DNA of 64,000 nt. Origin: Alopecurus myosuroides (Eukaryota; Streptophyta; Magnoliopsida; Poales; Poaceae). The stretch is taken from assembly GCA_028641055.1 (NCBI GenBank), contig CM054060.1:308684949-308748948 (forward strand), given 5' to 3'. A model generated the notes under the pieces. That model made no database searches and was not told the DNA's origin. It saw only the letters and a list, made by a program, of their open reading frames with translations. Below, piece after piece: positions 11,622 through 23,454 of this stretch. Position numbers and translations under genes: made by a program. The number at the start of each line of letters is the position of its first letter. Position 1 is the first letter of the stretch.

Positions 11622-11913
11622 ATGCCGTGGTAATGTTAGATGAGTATACCGACACAAGGATTATGTGTCGCGATCTCTTTCTTGATAACAATGGTATATA
11701 TGGTGGCTAAAGACTATAGTAGCTAGAACCATCCAACTTAACGATCTCTTTCTTGATAACGATCGTTCATCTCTGCTTTGTGCGTATTCTGAGGTGTCTG
11801 ATTTTTGTTGTATTCTCAGAGTTCTTTATAGTATATAACTCGTAATGTCTTGGTCGTTAAGTTAGATGAGGTTTAGGTAACTACTATACAATTAGATGAA
11901 GTTTGGGTAACTA

Positions 11914-12005
11914 CTCTCTTCGATCTATAAAAAGTGTCGTTCACTTAGTATAAAGTTTGTACTAACTTGGTATAAAATGGGACACTTTTTATGGATCGCA
12001 GGGAG
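11914..12005. mobile_element. Stowaway-type MITE, 92 bp
   Basis: Terminal inverted repeats CTCTCTTCGATCTATAAAA and, from the other end, CTCCCTGCGATCCATAAAA enclose a short AT-rich core. TA flanks both sides (11912-11913 and 12006-12007). It has no coding capacity. Confidence 0.85.
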
Positions 12006-12138
12006 TACTATACATCTCAGTCCGGTGCGAAGCGAATCACCGGAACTCACCGACGATGTCTATCTCGCCTCCATCCAATGGTCTAGTTTTGCATCATTTT
12101 TGTTTTTCTGCTAACCACGCCATGTGGTACAGGCCATA

Positions 12139-12450
12139 CTTTTTTTTCTCAAGTAACCGTGCTTATTTATATTAACGTAAGTAGAGATTACAAAAGGTTC
12201 TCACGGAAAATACCAAAGACATTGTGCGCAGAGGACTGTCCTGACAACGTTGCAGAAACAACCCTCGTACAAAGAAAATCACAACAAAGCCCTTGGGGTC
12301 CCTACACACACCGACACTAAGGGATAACGCACACCACCAGCGCTGCCGAGACGCTCACCGACAGAAAAGGAGAAAGATCTACATCGTCGCCAGAACCGGA
12401 TAAGCACCATCGCCTTGAAGGCTTTTTAGCTGAAGACTAGGCATGTTGTC
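12139..12450 (-). mobile_element. LINE-like 3' end (minus strand)
   Basis: A short T run at about 12139-12147 is followed by sequence whose reverse complement reads as a typical grass LINE 3' tail: TTTTGTAATCTCTACTTACG, then TTAATATAAATAAGC, then poly(A). About 300 bp upstream on the minus strand share this style but hold no reading frame. No matching target duplication was found, so the left border is firm and the right border is not. Confidence 0.4.
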
Positions 12451-13075
12451 GAGTTCTAGGGATCGTGTGCATGGCAGAGGGTGCTATATCCCGGAGGCAG
12501 GGAACGTGAGGCTAGCGTATGGGGAGTTGCCGGTCGCGAGGACACAAGTTTACCCAGGTTCAGGTTAGCCAATGGTGTATCCCTACTTCCTGCAAAGATC
12601 TACTATAGTGGCTCTTGCCGGGTTACAAGTTACAAAGTAACTAGGGCTAAGAACTTTCCCCTAGGATTTCTCCCGTACGGATTTATATAGGAAGCCAGAG
12701 CAAGGCTTACCGAGAATATCCAGTCTGTCGCTTAGCACAGACGCATTCTCGGTCGTCGTATGACCTAGAATCTACGACGTTCGGCTTCTCGCTTAGAACG
12801 GACGCATTCCCGGTCGTTGTTTGGATGCCTCCTTCCTACGCATCGGCCTACTGGGCCACCCCATGAGGATTCCTGCCCCAAAGTCTTAGGTCCAACATGG
12901 TAGTCCGGCGTTGCTGGATGCCGGTGAATATCCTGTTATGGATATCCACGGCAGTAGCCCCTAGGATGGTTTGAGAGCTCCCTGTCTTCGTTTTCCGCCG
13001 AGGTAAAGACGAACGCAGATCTTGAATCTTCCCCACAGAGAATGATCCTTTTCCTCGTTCGCCATCCAGGAAATG
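12451..13075 (-). mobile_element. LTR-like fragment, broken by the adjacent retrotransposon
   Basis: Read on the minus strand this has LTR character: a TATA-like CTATATAAAT near 12680-12690, followed by pyrimidine-rich sequence. It contains a direct repeat, GACGCATTCTCGGTCGTCG (12742-12760) and GACGCATTCCCGGTCGTTG (12802-12820). A 62-codon minus-strand frame (12848-13036) has no known domain. The fragment stops at 13075, where a 5-bp duplication and an LTR begin. Its former continuation should lie beyond 37644. Confidence 0.35.
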
Positions 13076-14656
13076 TGATACGTCATAAACGTATCCCTAA
13101 TTTCTGATGCTCCATGATCATATTATGCCAATTTCTACATGTTTTCTCCCTTATTTATAGCATTTTCATACGTTTTTCGGACTAACCTATTAACAAGATG
13201 CCCAGAGCCAGTTCCCTGTTTTCTGCTATTTTTAGTTTCAGAAAAGTTGTTCTGAAAATATTCTCGGAATTGGAAAATTCGAAGCCCGGAAGTCCTAATT
13301 TCCCCGGAAGCATCTAGAAGACCGAAGAGTAGTCGAAGAGGGGCAGCAGGGGGCCCACACCATGGGCCGGCGCGGGTCCCCCCTGGCCGCACCAGCTAGG
13401 GGTGTGGGGCCTCTGGAGCTCCACCGCCTTTGCCATTTCTCCTATTTAAGCCCCCCGGATGGAAAACCCTAAGGACCTGATAAAAATCCCCGAAAAAGTT
13501 CCGCAGCCGCCGTCACCGTCAACCCTAGATTAGGAGGGTTCTGGAGCTTTTTTCCGGCACCCTGCCGGAGAGGAAATCATCACCGGAGGCTTCTACATCA
13601 CCATGCCTGCCTCCGGAGTTATGTGTGAGTAGTTCATCCCTGGACTACGGGTCCATAGAAGTAGCTAGATGGTTGTCTCCTCCTCATATGCCTCCATGTT
13701 TAGATCTCGTGAGCTGTCTATCATGATCGATATTGATCTTATGTAATTCTATATGATGTGTTTGCTGGGATCCGATGAATATTGACCCTATGCCAAGTTG
13801 ATTATAGACTTTATTGCATATGTTATTTGTGATCTTGCATGCTTTCCGTTGCTAGTGGTTGCTCTGGCCAAGTAGTTGCTAGTGACTCCAAGAGGGAGTA
13901 TTTATGCTTGATAGTGGGTTCATGCCTCCTTGTTGCCTTGCTCGAGTGACAGAAACGTGAAGGGGGGGAATGTGATGTTGCCATTAGGGAGAAAACAGCG
14001 GTGAGAGTACCCGCGTGTATAATCATTGCTTACATTACACACTGTCTTTAATGCAATTATCTATTGCTTGCAACTTAATACCTAAGGGGTAACTGATGAT
14101 AACATGAGGGTGGATTATTAGTCATAGATGCAGATGGATGTCGGTCTATGTATCTTGTTGTAATGCCCGCACTAAATATCATAGTAATCATCATGTTATA
14201 ATGTGCACTATGGTGCAACCTTTATTTGTCAATTGCCCAGCTGTAATTTGTTCACCCAGCATGTTATCTTTTATGGAGAGACACCACTAGTGAACCTATG
14301 AACCCCGGTCCATTTTCCACACTGTTAAACAAACCACAACAATTTCATACTCTCTCTACTTTCTGCAAGCATACAACTATTTTCCATACTATACGTTTAA
14401 TCTTTGTTTTCAGCAAGACCGGTGAGATTGACAACCTCACTGTACCGTTGGGGCAAAGTATTTTGGTTGTGTTGTGTGCAGGTTCCACGTTGTTGCTGAC
14501 ACCGGTGAAGTGCCAGCACCACCCTCAGTGGCATCAACCTTCCAAAGGTCCTCCTTCTCCTACTGGATTGATAACCCTGGTTCTTAACTAAGGGGAAAAC
14601 TTCCTACCGTTGTGCTCATCACACCCTCCTCTTGGGGTATCCCAACGCAAGCATCA
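13076..14656 (+). repeat. LTR 1 of the Athila-like complex
   Basis: A 1,581-bp LTR from TGATACG to GCATCA. It contains a TATA-like CTATTTAAGCC at about 13440, followed by a GC-rich leader. The first 330 bp differ from LTR2 at about 5-6% of sites by eye. Confidence 0.85.
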
Positions 14657-14667
14657 AGGACTTTTTC

Positions 14668-14680
14668 TGGCGCCGTTGCC
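14668..14680 (+). other. Primer binding site, tRNA-Asp type
   Basis: TGGCGCCGTTGCC follows LTR1 after a short spacer and is complementary to the 3' end of tRNA-Asp. This is the usual primer of Athila-group plant gypsy elements. Confidence 0.8.
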
Positions 14681-14843
14681 AGGAAGAAGGAAGTCTTCTG
14701 GCAAGGGGAGTCTCTCACTCTCAACCTCTTTATTTTATTTATTGTCTTGTTTTTATTTTTGTCTTGTTTTTATTCTCTATATTGAAAAAAAAAATAGTTT
14801 ACTTTATAGTTGTTATTTATTTGCTTGCTATTATTCTGCTAAA

Positions 14844-16925
14844 ATGAGTTCCTCTGAGAATACTAAGTTGTGTCACTTCACTAGCACAAACAACAATTAT
14901 TTTATGTGCACACCTATTGCTCCACCTGCTCCTACTGCTGCTTTCTATGAGATTAAACCTGCTTTATTAAATCTTGTGATGAAAGAGCAATTTTATGGTA
15001 TTAGTACTGATGATGCTGCTGCCCACCTTAATAATTTTGTTAAACTATGTGAGATGCAAAAATATAAAGATGTGGATGGAGATATTATTAAACTGAAATT
15101 ATTTCCTTTCTCTTTAAGAGGAAGAGCTAAAGAATGGTTGCTATCTTTGCCTAGAAATAGTATTGATTCATGGACTAAGTGTAAAGATGCTTTCATTGGA
15201 AAATATTATCCTCCTGCTAAGATTATATCCCTAATAATTGACATAACGAATTTTAAACAATTTGATAAAGAACATGTTGCTAAATCTTGGGAAAGAATGA
15301 AAACTATGGTCAAGAATTTCCCCACTCATGGACTGACTACTTGGATGATTATACAAACTTTTTATGCGGGGCTGAATTTTTCCTCAAGGAACCTATTGGA
15401 TTCAGCTGCTGGAGGTACCTTTATGTCCATCACTTTGGGCAATGCAACAAAGCTTCTTGATGATATGATAATAAATTATTCAGAGTGGCAGACTGAGAGA
15501 GCTCCACAAGGTAAGAAGGTAAATTCTGTTGAGGAAACCTCCTCTTTGAGTGAAAGGCTTGATGATATTATGTCTATGCTTGTTAATGGTAAAGCTCAAG
15601 TTGATCCAAATAATGTTTCTTTAGCCTCTTTTCTTGCTCAAGAAGAGCATGTTGATGTAAACTTTATTAGAAATAATAATTTTAACAACAATGCTTATAG
15701 AAATAGTTTTGGTGGAAACAATTATAGGCATTATCCTCCTAATAATGGTTATGGTAATTCTTATGGAAACTCCTACAATAATAATAAAAGATCTACCTCT
15801 CATCTTGAAAACATGCTTAATGAATTTATTAGTACACAAACTGTTTTAAAAAAATCTGTTGAGGAAAAGCTTGGTAAAATAGATGTTCTTGCCTCTAAAG
15901 TAGATAGCCTTACTATTGATGTTGATTTTCTAAAACTGGAAGTTTTGCCACAAGATGTTAAACAAAATAAAACTTTGTATGCCATCCAAGGTCAAATAGA
16001 CAATAATGTTAGATTGATGGCTGAATTACGTGCTAGGTGGGAAAAATAAGATGAATTGGCTAAAAAGAATAATATTGCTAGAGTTTGTACTATCACAACC
16101 ACTAGTAAAACTGAAGCTCCAAGTGTGAGTAAACCTCCTACTATCAATGGTAAAGTAGTTGGTATTGATAAGGTCCATACTCCTTTGGTGAAACGTGCTA
16201 AATTGCCTCAAATTGCTGAAACTACTTCTAATAAAAATGCTGAAATTTTTAGAGATGTAGGAGATAATGGTCCTATTACCTTTGATGATAATAACTTTAA
16301 TTTTGATGATTGTAATATCTATGAAATTATTATGTTTCTACTTTCTAGAAGTCCCAATGCTAGTGCCATGAATATGACCTTTACTAAACATATTACTAAT
16401 GCTCTCATGAAAGTTAGGGAAGAAAAGTTGAAACTTGAGACATCTATCCCTAGAAAATTAGATGATGGTTGGGAGCCTATCATCAAGATAAAAGTAAATG
16501 ATTTTGATTGCAATTATTTGTGTGATATTTGTGCTAGTATCTCTGTTATGCCTCAAAAGCTCTATGATATTCTTGATTTACCACCACTAGAACACTGTTA
16601 TTTGGATGTTCATCTTGCTAATAATGTTAAGAAGAAACCTCTTGGTAGAATTGATGATGTTCTCATTATGGTTAATAATAACATTTCCCCTGTTGATTTT
16701 GTTGTTATGAATATTGAATTCAATGCTTCTTGTCCTATTGTTTTGGGAAGACCTTTTCTTAGAACTGTTGGTGTTGTTATTGACATGAAAGAGGGGAGTA
16801 TTAAATATCAACTTCCCCTCAAGAAAGGTTTGGAACATTTTCCTAGAAATAAGATGAAGCTACCATTTGAATCTATTATTAGATCAAAATATGATGTTGA
16901 TGCTTCTTCACTTGAAAATACTTGA
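14844..16925 (+). pseudogene. gag-protease of Athila-like element, copy 1, one nonsense codon
   Basis: The frame starts at ATG 14844, reads to a TAA at 16047-16049, then continues in the same frame to 16925. The second copy reads GAA-type coding sequence at this site, so the break is a single nonsense change. The first part is a plant retrotransposon gag: the segment with KEWLLSLPRNSIDSW (about residues 95-110) is the conserved core, followed by an Asn-rich, nucleic-acid-binding-like region and a coiled coil. The second part carries the aspartic protease fold, ending in VLGRPFL and a conserved C-terminal block. The usual D-L-G-A active-site loop reads CDICAS here, so the glycine is replaced and activity is doubtful. 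It would form the virus-like particle. An earlier in-frame start at 14610 lies within the LTR and is not preferred. Confidence 0.8.
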
Positions 16926-19593
16926 GTTGATCTTTTAGGCCTAGCTGAAAGGCGTTAAAGAAAAGCGCTACCGGGAGACAACCCATTTTATTTCTCTGTT
17001 TTCATTCTGTTTTTATTTATTTTCTTTGGTGTGTTTTGCACCTGGGTGTTGTCTATTTCCTTAGCAACCCTGCTGTATTTTTTTGTGTGTGTTTTTGTTC
17101 AGCCAAGTAAAGTCTCTAGTGGAAAGTTGACACTATATTTCGGATTTCTGCGCATAAAACATATTTTTGCTGTCCACTGTTAATTCCGATAAAACTCACA
17201 GAAAATTCAAAATAACCTGAGATTTTTTGTGCTTTATACTGAGTTATATACGCAACTTTTCTTAGTTTACCCCTTTTTTATTTGAGATACATAAGAGTTC
17301 CGAAAAAATCGATCTCTGCATGCTGTTCTGTTTTTACAGATTTCTGTCATTTATCGCATTTGCATCTTAATCTCTTTCTTTTGGTGTTCTTTTGAGAAAA
17401 AGAGTTTTAAAAAAAGTTTTGACAGTATCTAATGTGTTCTTGATTGCTAGTCTCATGTTGAAACTGAACCATGTGAGTTTATTATTTCGATTGCACTAAC
17501 GTTGCTAATGAAGATTGTGAGATTTTTGATGTGAAGGAAGTTTTCAAGGGTCAAAAGAAGAGGATGATATGATGTGATCAAGAAGAGTGAAAAGCCTAAT
17601 CTTGGGGATGACCCGGTGGTACGTCCCAGAAAATTCCAAGAAGACTCGAGTGTCTAAGCATGGGTATGCCCAAGGCATCCCCTTCTTCATCAACAAATTA
17701 TCACGTCACTTCTAGTGAAACTATATTTTTATTCGTTCGCATCTTATGTGATTTACTTGGAGCGTTTTTTTTTCAGTTTGCTTTTGCTTTTGCTTTTAGT
17801 TTGTTTTATCTTTCATAATAATCTTGGTTGGACCCAACATTCTTTTATTTGAGAGTGACACCCTCCGTTTTTTCATGAGAATACGTTGTATTCTTAGTCT
17901 CTGTTTGGCTGCTGCATTTATTTAGCTCATGTTTTGCATGAATCTCTTATTAGAGATGTTAGTTTTAGTAGTATTATTTGAGTACTATTATGTTTGCTTT
18001 CTGTATCATAAATAGTATTTTTATTAAACATGTTTTGTATGGTGCTTGTTGGGAGAAAGAAAACTGCTGCTTGAAGTAGAATCTATAACAGTACTAGTAG
18101 AATCTTGTATAGACTGTGGCTCGAACTTTTTCATGCCATGCTAAATGTTATTTTAATTTTAAAGCCTTGTGGTTATTGAGTAGCATGATTAGCCTCAAAT
18201 AGCTCAGAGTGTATAATATGTATTGAAAGATTCATGAGTTGTTCTTGTCATAGTAAAGCATCAATGTATGGTATTCTCTTTAGAATGTTTTATTTGGTTG
18301 ACTTGGCGCATACTCACACCATGTTTATGACTACAAACCAGTCACGAATAGCCTTCATGAACACTTATTTTTTGAACTTGTGATACTGCTTATGTTTTAA
18401 TTAATGATGCTTATGTCGCTATGCATGATTATGGCTCTTATGCTCTCTTGATTTGTCGCACCCAGTCTTTTGGTAGCCTCCACATGTACTAATTATGAGC
18501 TCTACTCGTGCATCCAAACTCCCTTAAACCAAAGTTTTTCCCATTGTGTACACCATACCTACCTACATGTGGTATTTAACTACCATTCAAAGTAAATTGC
18601 TCACGTGTTATCTTTAAAACCTTCAAAAATATTCCTTCTTTGTGTTCTTGTTTTTGCTCATGAGGAAGTCAATAGAGAATCTTTATCTCACTTGTTGACT
18701 GGATTTCACACCATGGACTAGTGGCTTCATCCGCTTATCCAAATGATAGAAGAGCTGGCAGCGGGGTGCCCAGCCCCAAATTAATACAAACAAATTCTCT
18801 TCACTATTTTTGCCCCTGATCATATCAGTCAAAGCATAATTGTGTACACAACAGAGAAACAGGGATGACCTTCTACACCAGTTGTGTCCTTCACCATGGG
18901 AGCTGCTCTTGTGAATCCAGTTGGCTTGTGACGTAATGTATTGTCTGTTTACCACTCGTTGACACTAACATACACCTCTCCTAAAATATATACATTCCTC
19001 CACAAATGCCAAACTTTTAATACCTCTATTTAATAAAATAAAAAGCTCTAGCACATGAGTGATCCCTGTTTCCCTCTGCTAAGGGCCTTTATTTTACTTT
19101 TATGTTGAGTCTCCATACTCTAACTTTATGCACAGTTGAGAGAGCATTTTTGCCATTCCGAGTTTTATGTGCATTTGTCCCATGAACATCAATAATTACT
19201 TCATGATATGCTACCATTTAATCTTAAATTATTTGTTCTAGTCTTCCTCTTGAACTTTGAAAGTGTCCTGTCATTTATGTTTTGTCCCACTCTTAAGGAC
19301 TAGCGAAATACCATTTTGTCATGCTTTCTCTATACCTGAAACAAACGTTTACCTTTCTTTGCATTATTATTTATGACCCTTTATTTGAGTTACTCTTAGT
19401 GATGCAAAGTAATTGCTATGCTTTATTATTAAATTTTTATTTTTCATGCCTGTGTTTTAAGTTTTATGATCTCAGCGTGCATATGCTTTTACATTAGATT
19501 GATCAAGTTTATGTTAGTAGCATGTCACCTCGGAAATTATTGTTTTATCGTTTACCGACTCGATAACGAGTAGGAACTAAGCTTGGGGATGCT
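16926..19593 (+). other. Non-coding 3' internal region of Athila-like copy 1
   Basis: About 2.7 kb without a usable frame, where an autonomous element would encode reverse transcriptase, RNase H and integrase. It aligns along its length with 23455-25592 plus 33793-34313 of the second copy, so it is a fixed part of this family and not a recent deletion. It ends in the polypurine tract AAGCTTGGGGATGCT directly before LTR2. Confidence 0.75.
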
Positions 19594-21173
19594 TGATACG
19601 TCATAAACATATCCTATTTCTGATGCTCCATGATCATATTATGCCAATTGCTACATGTTTTCTCCCTTATTTATAGCGATTTCATGGGTTTTCCGGGACT
19701 AACCTATTAACAAGATGCCCAGAGCTAGTTCCTTGTTTTCTGCTGTTTTTAGTTTTATAAAAGTTGTTCTGGAAATATTCTCGGAATTGGAAAATTTGAA
19801 GCCCGGAAGTCCTAATTTCCCCGGAAGCATCCAGAAGACCGAAAAGGAGTCGAAGAGGGGCAGCAGGGGGCCCACACCATGGGCTGGCGCGGGTCCTCCT
19901 GGCTGTGCCAGCTAGGGGTGTGGGCCCCCTGGAGATCCACCGCTTTTGCCCTTTCGCCTATTTAAACCCCCCGGATGGAAAACCCTAAGGACCTCATAAA
20001 AATCTCCGAAAAAGTTCCACAGCCGTCGTCGCCGTCAACCCTTAATCAGGAGGGTTCTTGAGCTGTTATACGGCACCCTGCCGGAGAGGAAATCGTCACT
20101 CGAGGCTTCTACATCACCATGCCTGCCTCCGGAGTGATGCGTGAGTAGTTCATCCCTGGACTACGGGTCCATAACAGTAGCTAGATGGTTGTCTCCTCCT
20201 CATATGCCTCCATGTTTAGATCTCGTGAGCTGCCTATCATGATCGAGATTGATCTTATGTAAGTCTATATGTTGTGTTTGCTGGGATCCGATGAATATTG
20301 ACCTTATGCCAAGTTGATTATAGTCTTTATTTCATATGTTATTTGTGATCTTGCATGCTTTCCGTTGCTAGTGGTTGCTCTGGCCAAGTAGTTACTTAGT
20401 GACTCCAAGAGGGAGTATTTATGATTGATAGCGGGTTCATGCCTCCTTGTTTCCTTGCTCGAGTGACATAAACGTGAAGGGGGAGGATGTGATGTTGCCA
20501 TTAGGGAGAAAACAGCGGTGAGAGTACCCGTGTGTATAATCATTGCTTACATTACACACTTTGTTTAATGCAATTATCTATTGCTTGCAACTTAATACCT
20601 AAGGGGGTTCAGATGATAACCTAAGGGTGGATTATTAGTCATAGATGCAGATGGATGTCGCTCTATGTATCTTGTTGTAATGCCCGCACTAAATATCATA
20701 GTAATCATCATGTTATAATGTGCACTACAGTGCAGCCTTTATTTGTCAATTTCCCAGCTGTAATTTGTTCACCCAGCATGCTATCTTTTATGGAGAGACA
20801 CCACTAGTGAACCTATGAACCCCGGTCCATTTTCCACACTGTTAAACAAACCACAATAATTTCCTGCTCTCTCTACTTTCTGCAAGCATACAACTGGTTT
20901 CCGCACTATACGTCTAATCTTTGTTTTCAGCAAGACCGGTGAGATTGACAACCTCACTGTACCGTTGGGGAAAAGTATTTTGGTTGTGTTGTGTGCAGGT
21001 TCCACGTTGTTGCTGACACCGGTGAAGCGCCAGCACCACCGTCAGTTGCATCAAACTTCCGAAGGTCCTCCTTCTCCTACTGTATTGATAACCCTGGTTC
21101 TTAAGTAAGGGGAAAATTTCCTACCGATGTGCTCATCACACCCTCCTCTTGGGGTATCCAAACGCAAGCATCA
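19594..21173 (+). repeat. LTR 2 (shared, central) of the Athila-like complex
   Basis: A 1,580-bp LTR with the same borders as LTR1. It acts as the 3' LTR of the first unit and the 5' LTR of the second. A primer site variant, TGGCGCCGTTGCTAGGG, follows at about 21185. Confidence 0.85.
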
Positions 21174-21362
21174 AGGACTTTTTCTGGCGCCGTTGCTAGG
21201 GCGAAGGAAGTCTTCTGGCAAGGGGAGTCTCTCACTCTCAACCTCTTTATTTGTTTCTTGTCTTGTTTTTATTTTTGTATTGTTTTTATTCTCTATATTG
21301 AAAACACAAAAAAATTAGTTTACTTTATATCTGTTATTTATTTGCTTGCTATTATTCTGCTA

Positions 21363-23454
21363 AAACGAGTTCCTCTGAGAATACTAAGTTGTGTGACTTC
21401 ACTAGCACAAACAACAATGATTTTATTTGCACACCTATTGCCCCACCTGCTCCTACTGTTGCTTTCTATGAGATTAAACCTGCTTTATTAAATCTTGTGA
21501 TGAAAGAGAAATTTTGTGGTATTAGTACTGATGATGGTGCTTCCCACCTTAATAATTTTGTTTAACTATGTGAGATGCAAAAATATAAATATGTGGATGG
21601 AGATATTATTAAACTGAATTTATTTCCTTTCTCTTTGAGAGAAATAGCTAAAGAATGGTTCCTATCTTTGCCTAGAAATAGTATTGATTCATGGACTAAG
21701 TGTAAAGATTCTTTCATTGGAAAATATTATCCTCCTGCTAAGATTATATCCCTAAGAATTGACATAACGAATTTTAAACAATTTGATAATGAACATGTTG
21801 CTAAATCTTGGGAAAGAATGAAAACTATGGTCAAGAATTGCCCCACTCATGGACTAACTACTTGGATGATTATACAAACTTTTTATGCAGGGCTGAATTT
21901 TTCCTCAAGGAACCTATTGGATTCAGCTGCTGGAGGTACCTTTATGTCCATCACTTTGAGCAATGCAACAAATCTTCTTAATGATATGATGATAAATTAT
22001 TCAGAGTGGCACACTGAGAGAGCTCCACAAGGTAAGAAGGTAAATTCTGTTGAGGAAACCTCCTCTTTGAGTGAAAGGCTTGATGCTATTATGTCTATGC
22101 TTGTTGATGGTCAAGATCAAATTGATCCAAATAATGTTCCTTCATCCTCTTTGGTTTCTCAATAAGAGCATGTTGATGTAAACTTTATTAGAAATAATAA
22201 TTTTAACGACAATGCTTATAGCATTAATTTTCGTGGAAACAATTATAAGATTTATCCTCCTAATAATGGTTATGGTAATTCTTATGGCAACTCGTAAAAT
22301 AATAATAAAATCTCTACCTCTGATCTTGAAAACATGCTTAAAGAATTTATTAGCACACAGACTGCTTTTAATAAATCTGTTGAGGAAAAGCTTGGTAAAA
22401 TAGATGGTCTTGCCTCTAAAGTAGATAGCCTTGCTATTGATGTTGGTTTTCTAAAACTGAAAGTTTTTTCACAAGATGTTAAACAAAATAAAACTTTGAA
22501 TGCCATCTAAGTTTAAATAGACAATAATGTTAGATTGATGGCTGAATTACGTGCTAGTTGGAAAAAAGAAGATGAATCGGCTAAAAAGAATAATATTTCT
22601 AGAGTTTGTACTATCACAACCACTAGTAAAAATGAACCTCCAAGTGCTAGTAGACCTCCTACTATCAATGGTAAAGTAGTTGGTATTGATAAGGTCCATA
22701 CTCCTTTGGTGAAACGTGCTAAATTGCCTCAAATTGCTGAAACTACTTCTAATAAAAGTGCTAAATTTTTTAGAGATGTAGGAGATAATGGTCTTATGAT
22801 AATAACTTTGATTTTTATGATTGTAATATCTCTGAAGTTATTATGTTTCTAGAAAACCTTTCTAGAAGTCCCAATGCTAGTGCCATGAATATGACCTTTA
22901 CTAAACATATTACTAATGCTCTCATGAAAGTTAGGGAAGAAAAGTTGAAACTTGAGACATCTATCCCTAGAAAATTAGATGATGGTTGGGAGCCTATCAT
23001 TATTATAAAAGTAAATGATTTTGATTTTAATGCTTTATGTTATCTTGGTGCTAGTATCTCTGTTATGCCTCAAAATCTCTATGATATTCTTTATTTACCA
23101 CCACTAGAACACTGTTATTTGGATGTTCATCTTCCTGATAATGTTAAGAAGAAACCTCTTGGTAGAATTGATGATGTTCTCATTATGGTTAATAATAACC
23201 TTGCCCCTGTTGATTTTGTTGTTATGAATATTGAATTCAATGCTTCTTGTCCTATTGTTTTGGGAAGACCTTTTCTTAGAACTGTTGGTGCTGTTATTGA
23301 CATGAAAGAGGGGAGTATTAAATATCAACTTCCCCTCGGGAAAGGTTTGGAACATTTTCCTAGAAATAAGATGAAGCTACCCTTTGACTCTATTATTAGA
23401 GCAAAATATGATGTTTATGCTTCTCACTTGAAAATACTTGAGTTGATCTTTTAG
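21363..23454 (+). pseudogene. gag-protease of Athila-like element, copy 2, heavily degraded
   Basis: This is colinear with the frame at 14844-16925 but much more damaged. The start ATG is ACG. Stops occur near 21562, 22163, 22296 and 22507. A deletion of about 10 bp near 22796 shifts the frame before the protease part (22843-23454). In the protease the catalytic aspartate of the D-L-G-A loop is Tyr (LCYLGAS). The gag core with EWFLSLPRNSIDSW is still clear. It cannot make a working protein. Confidence 0.85.
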
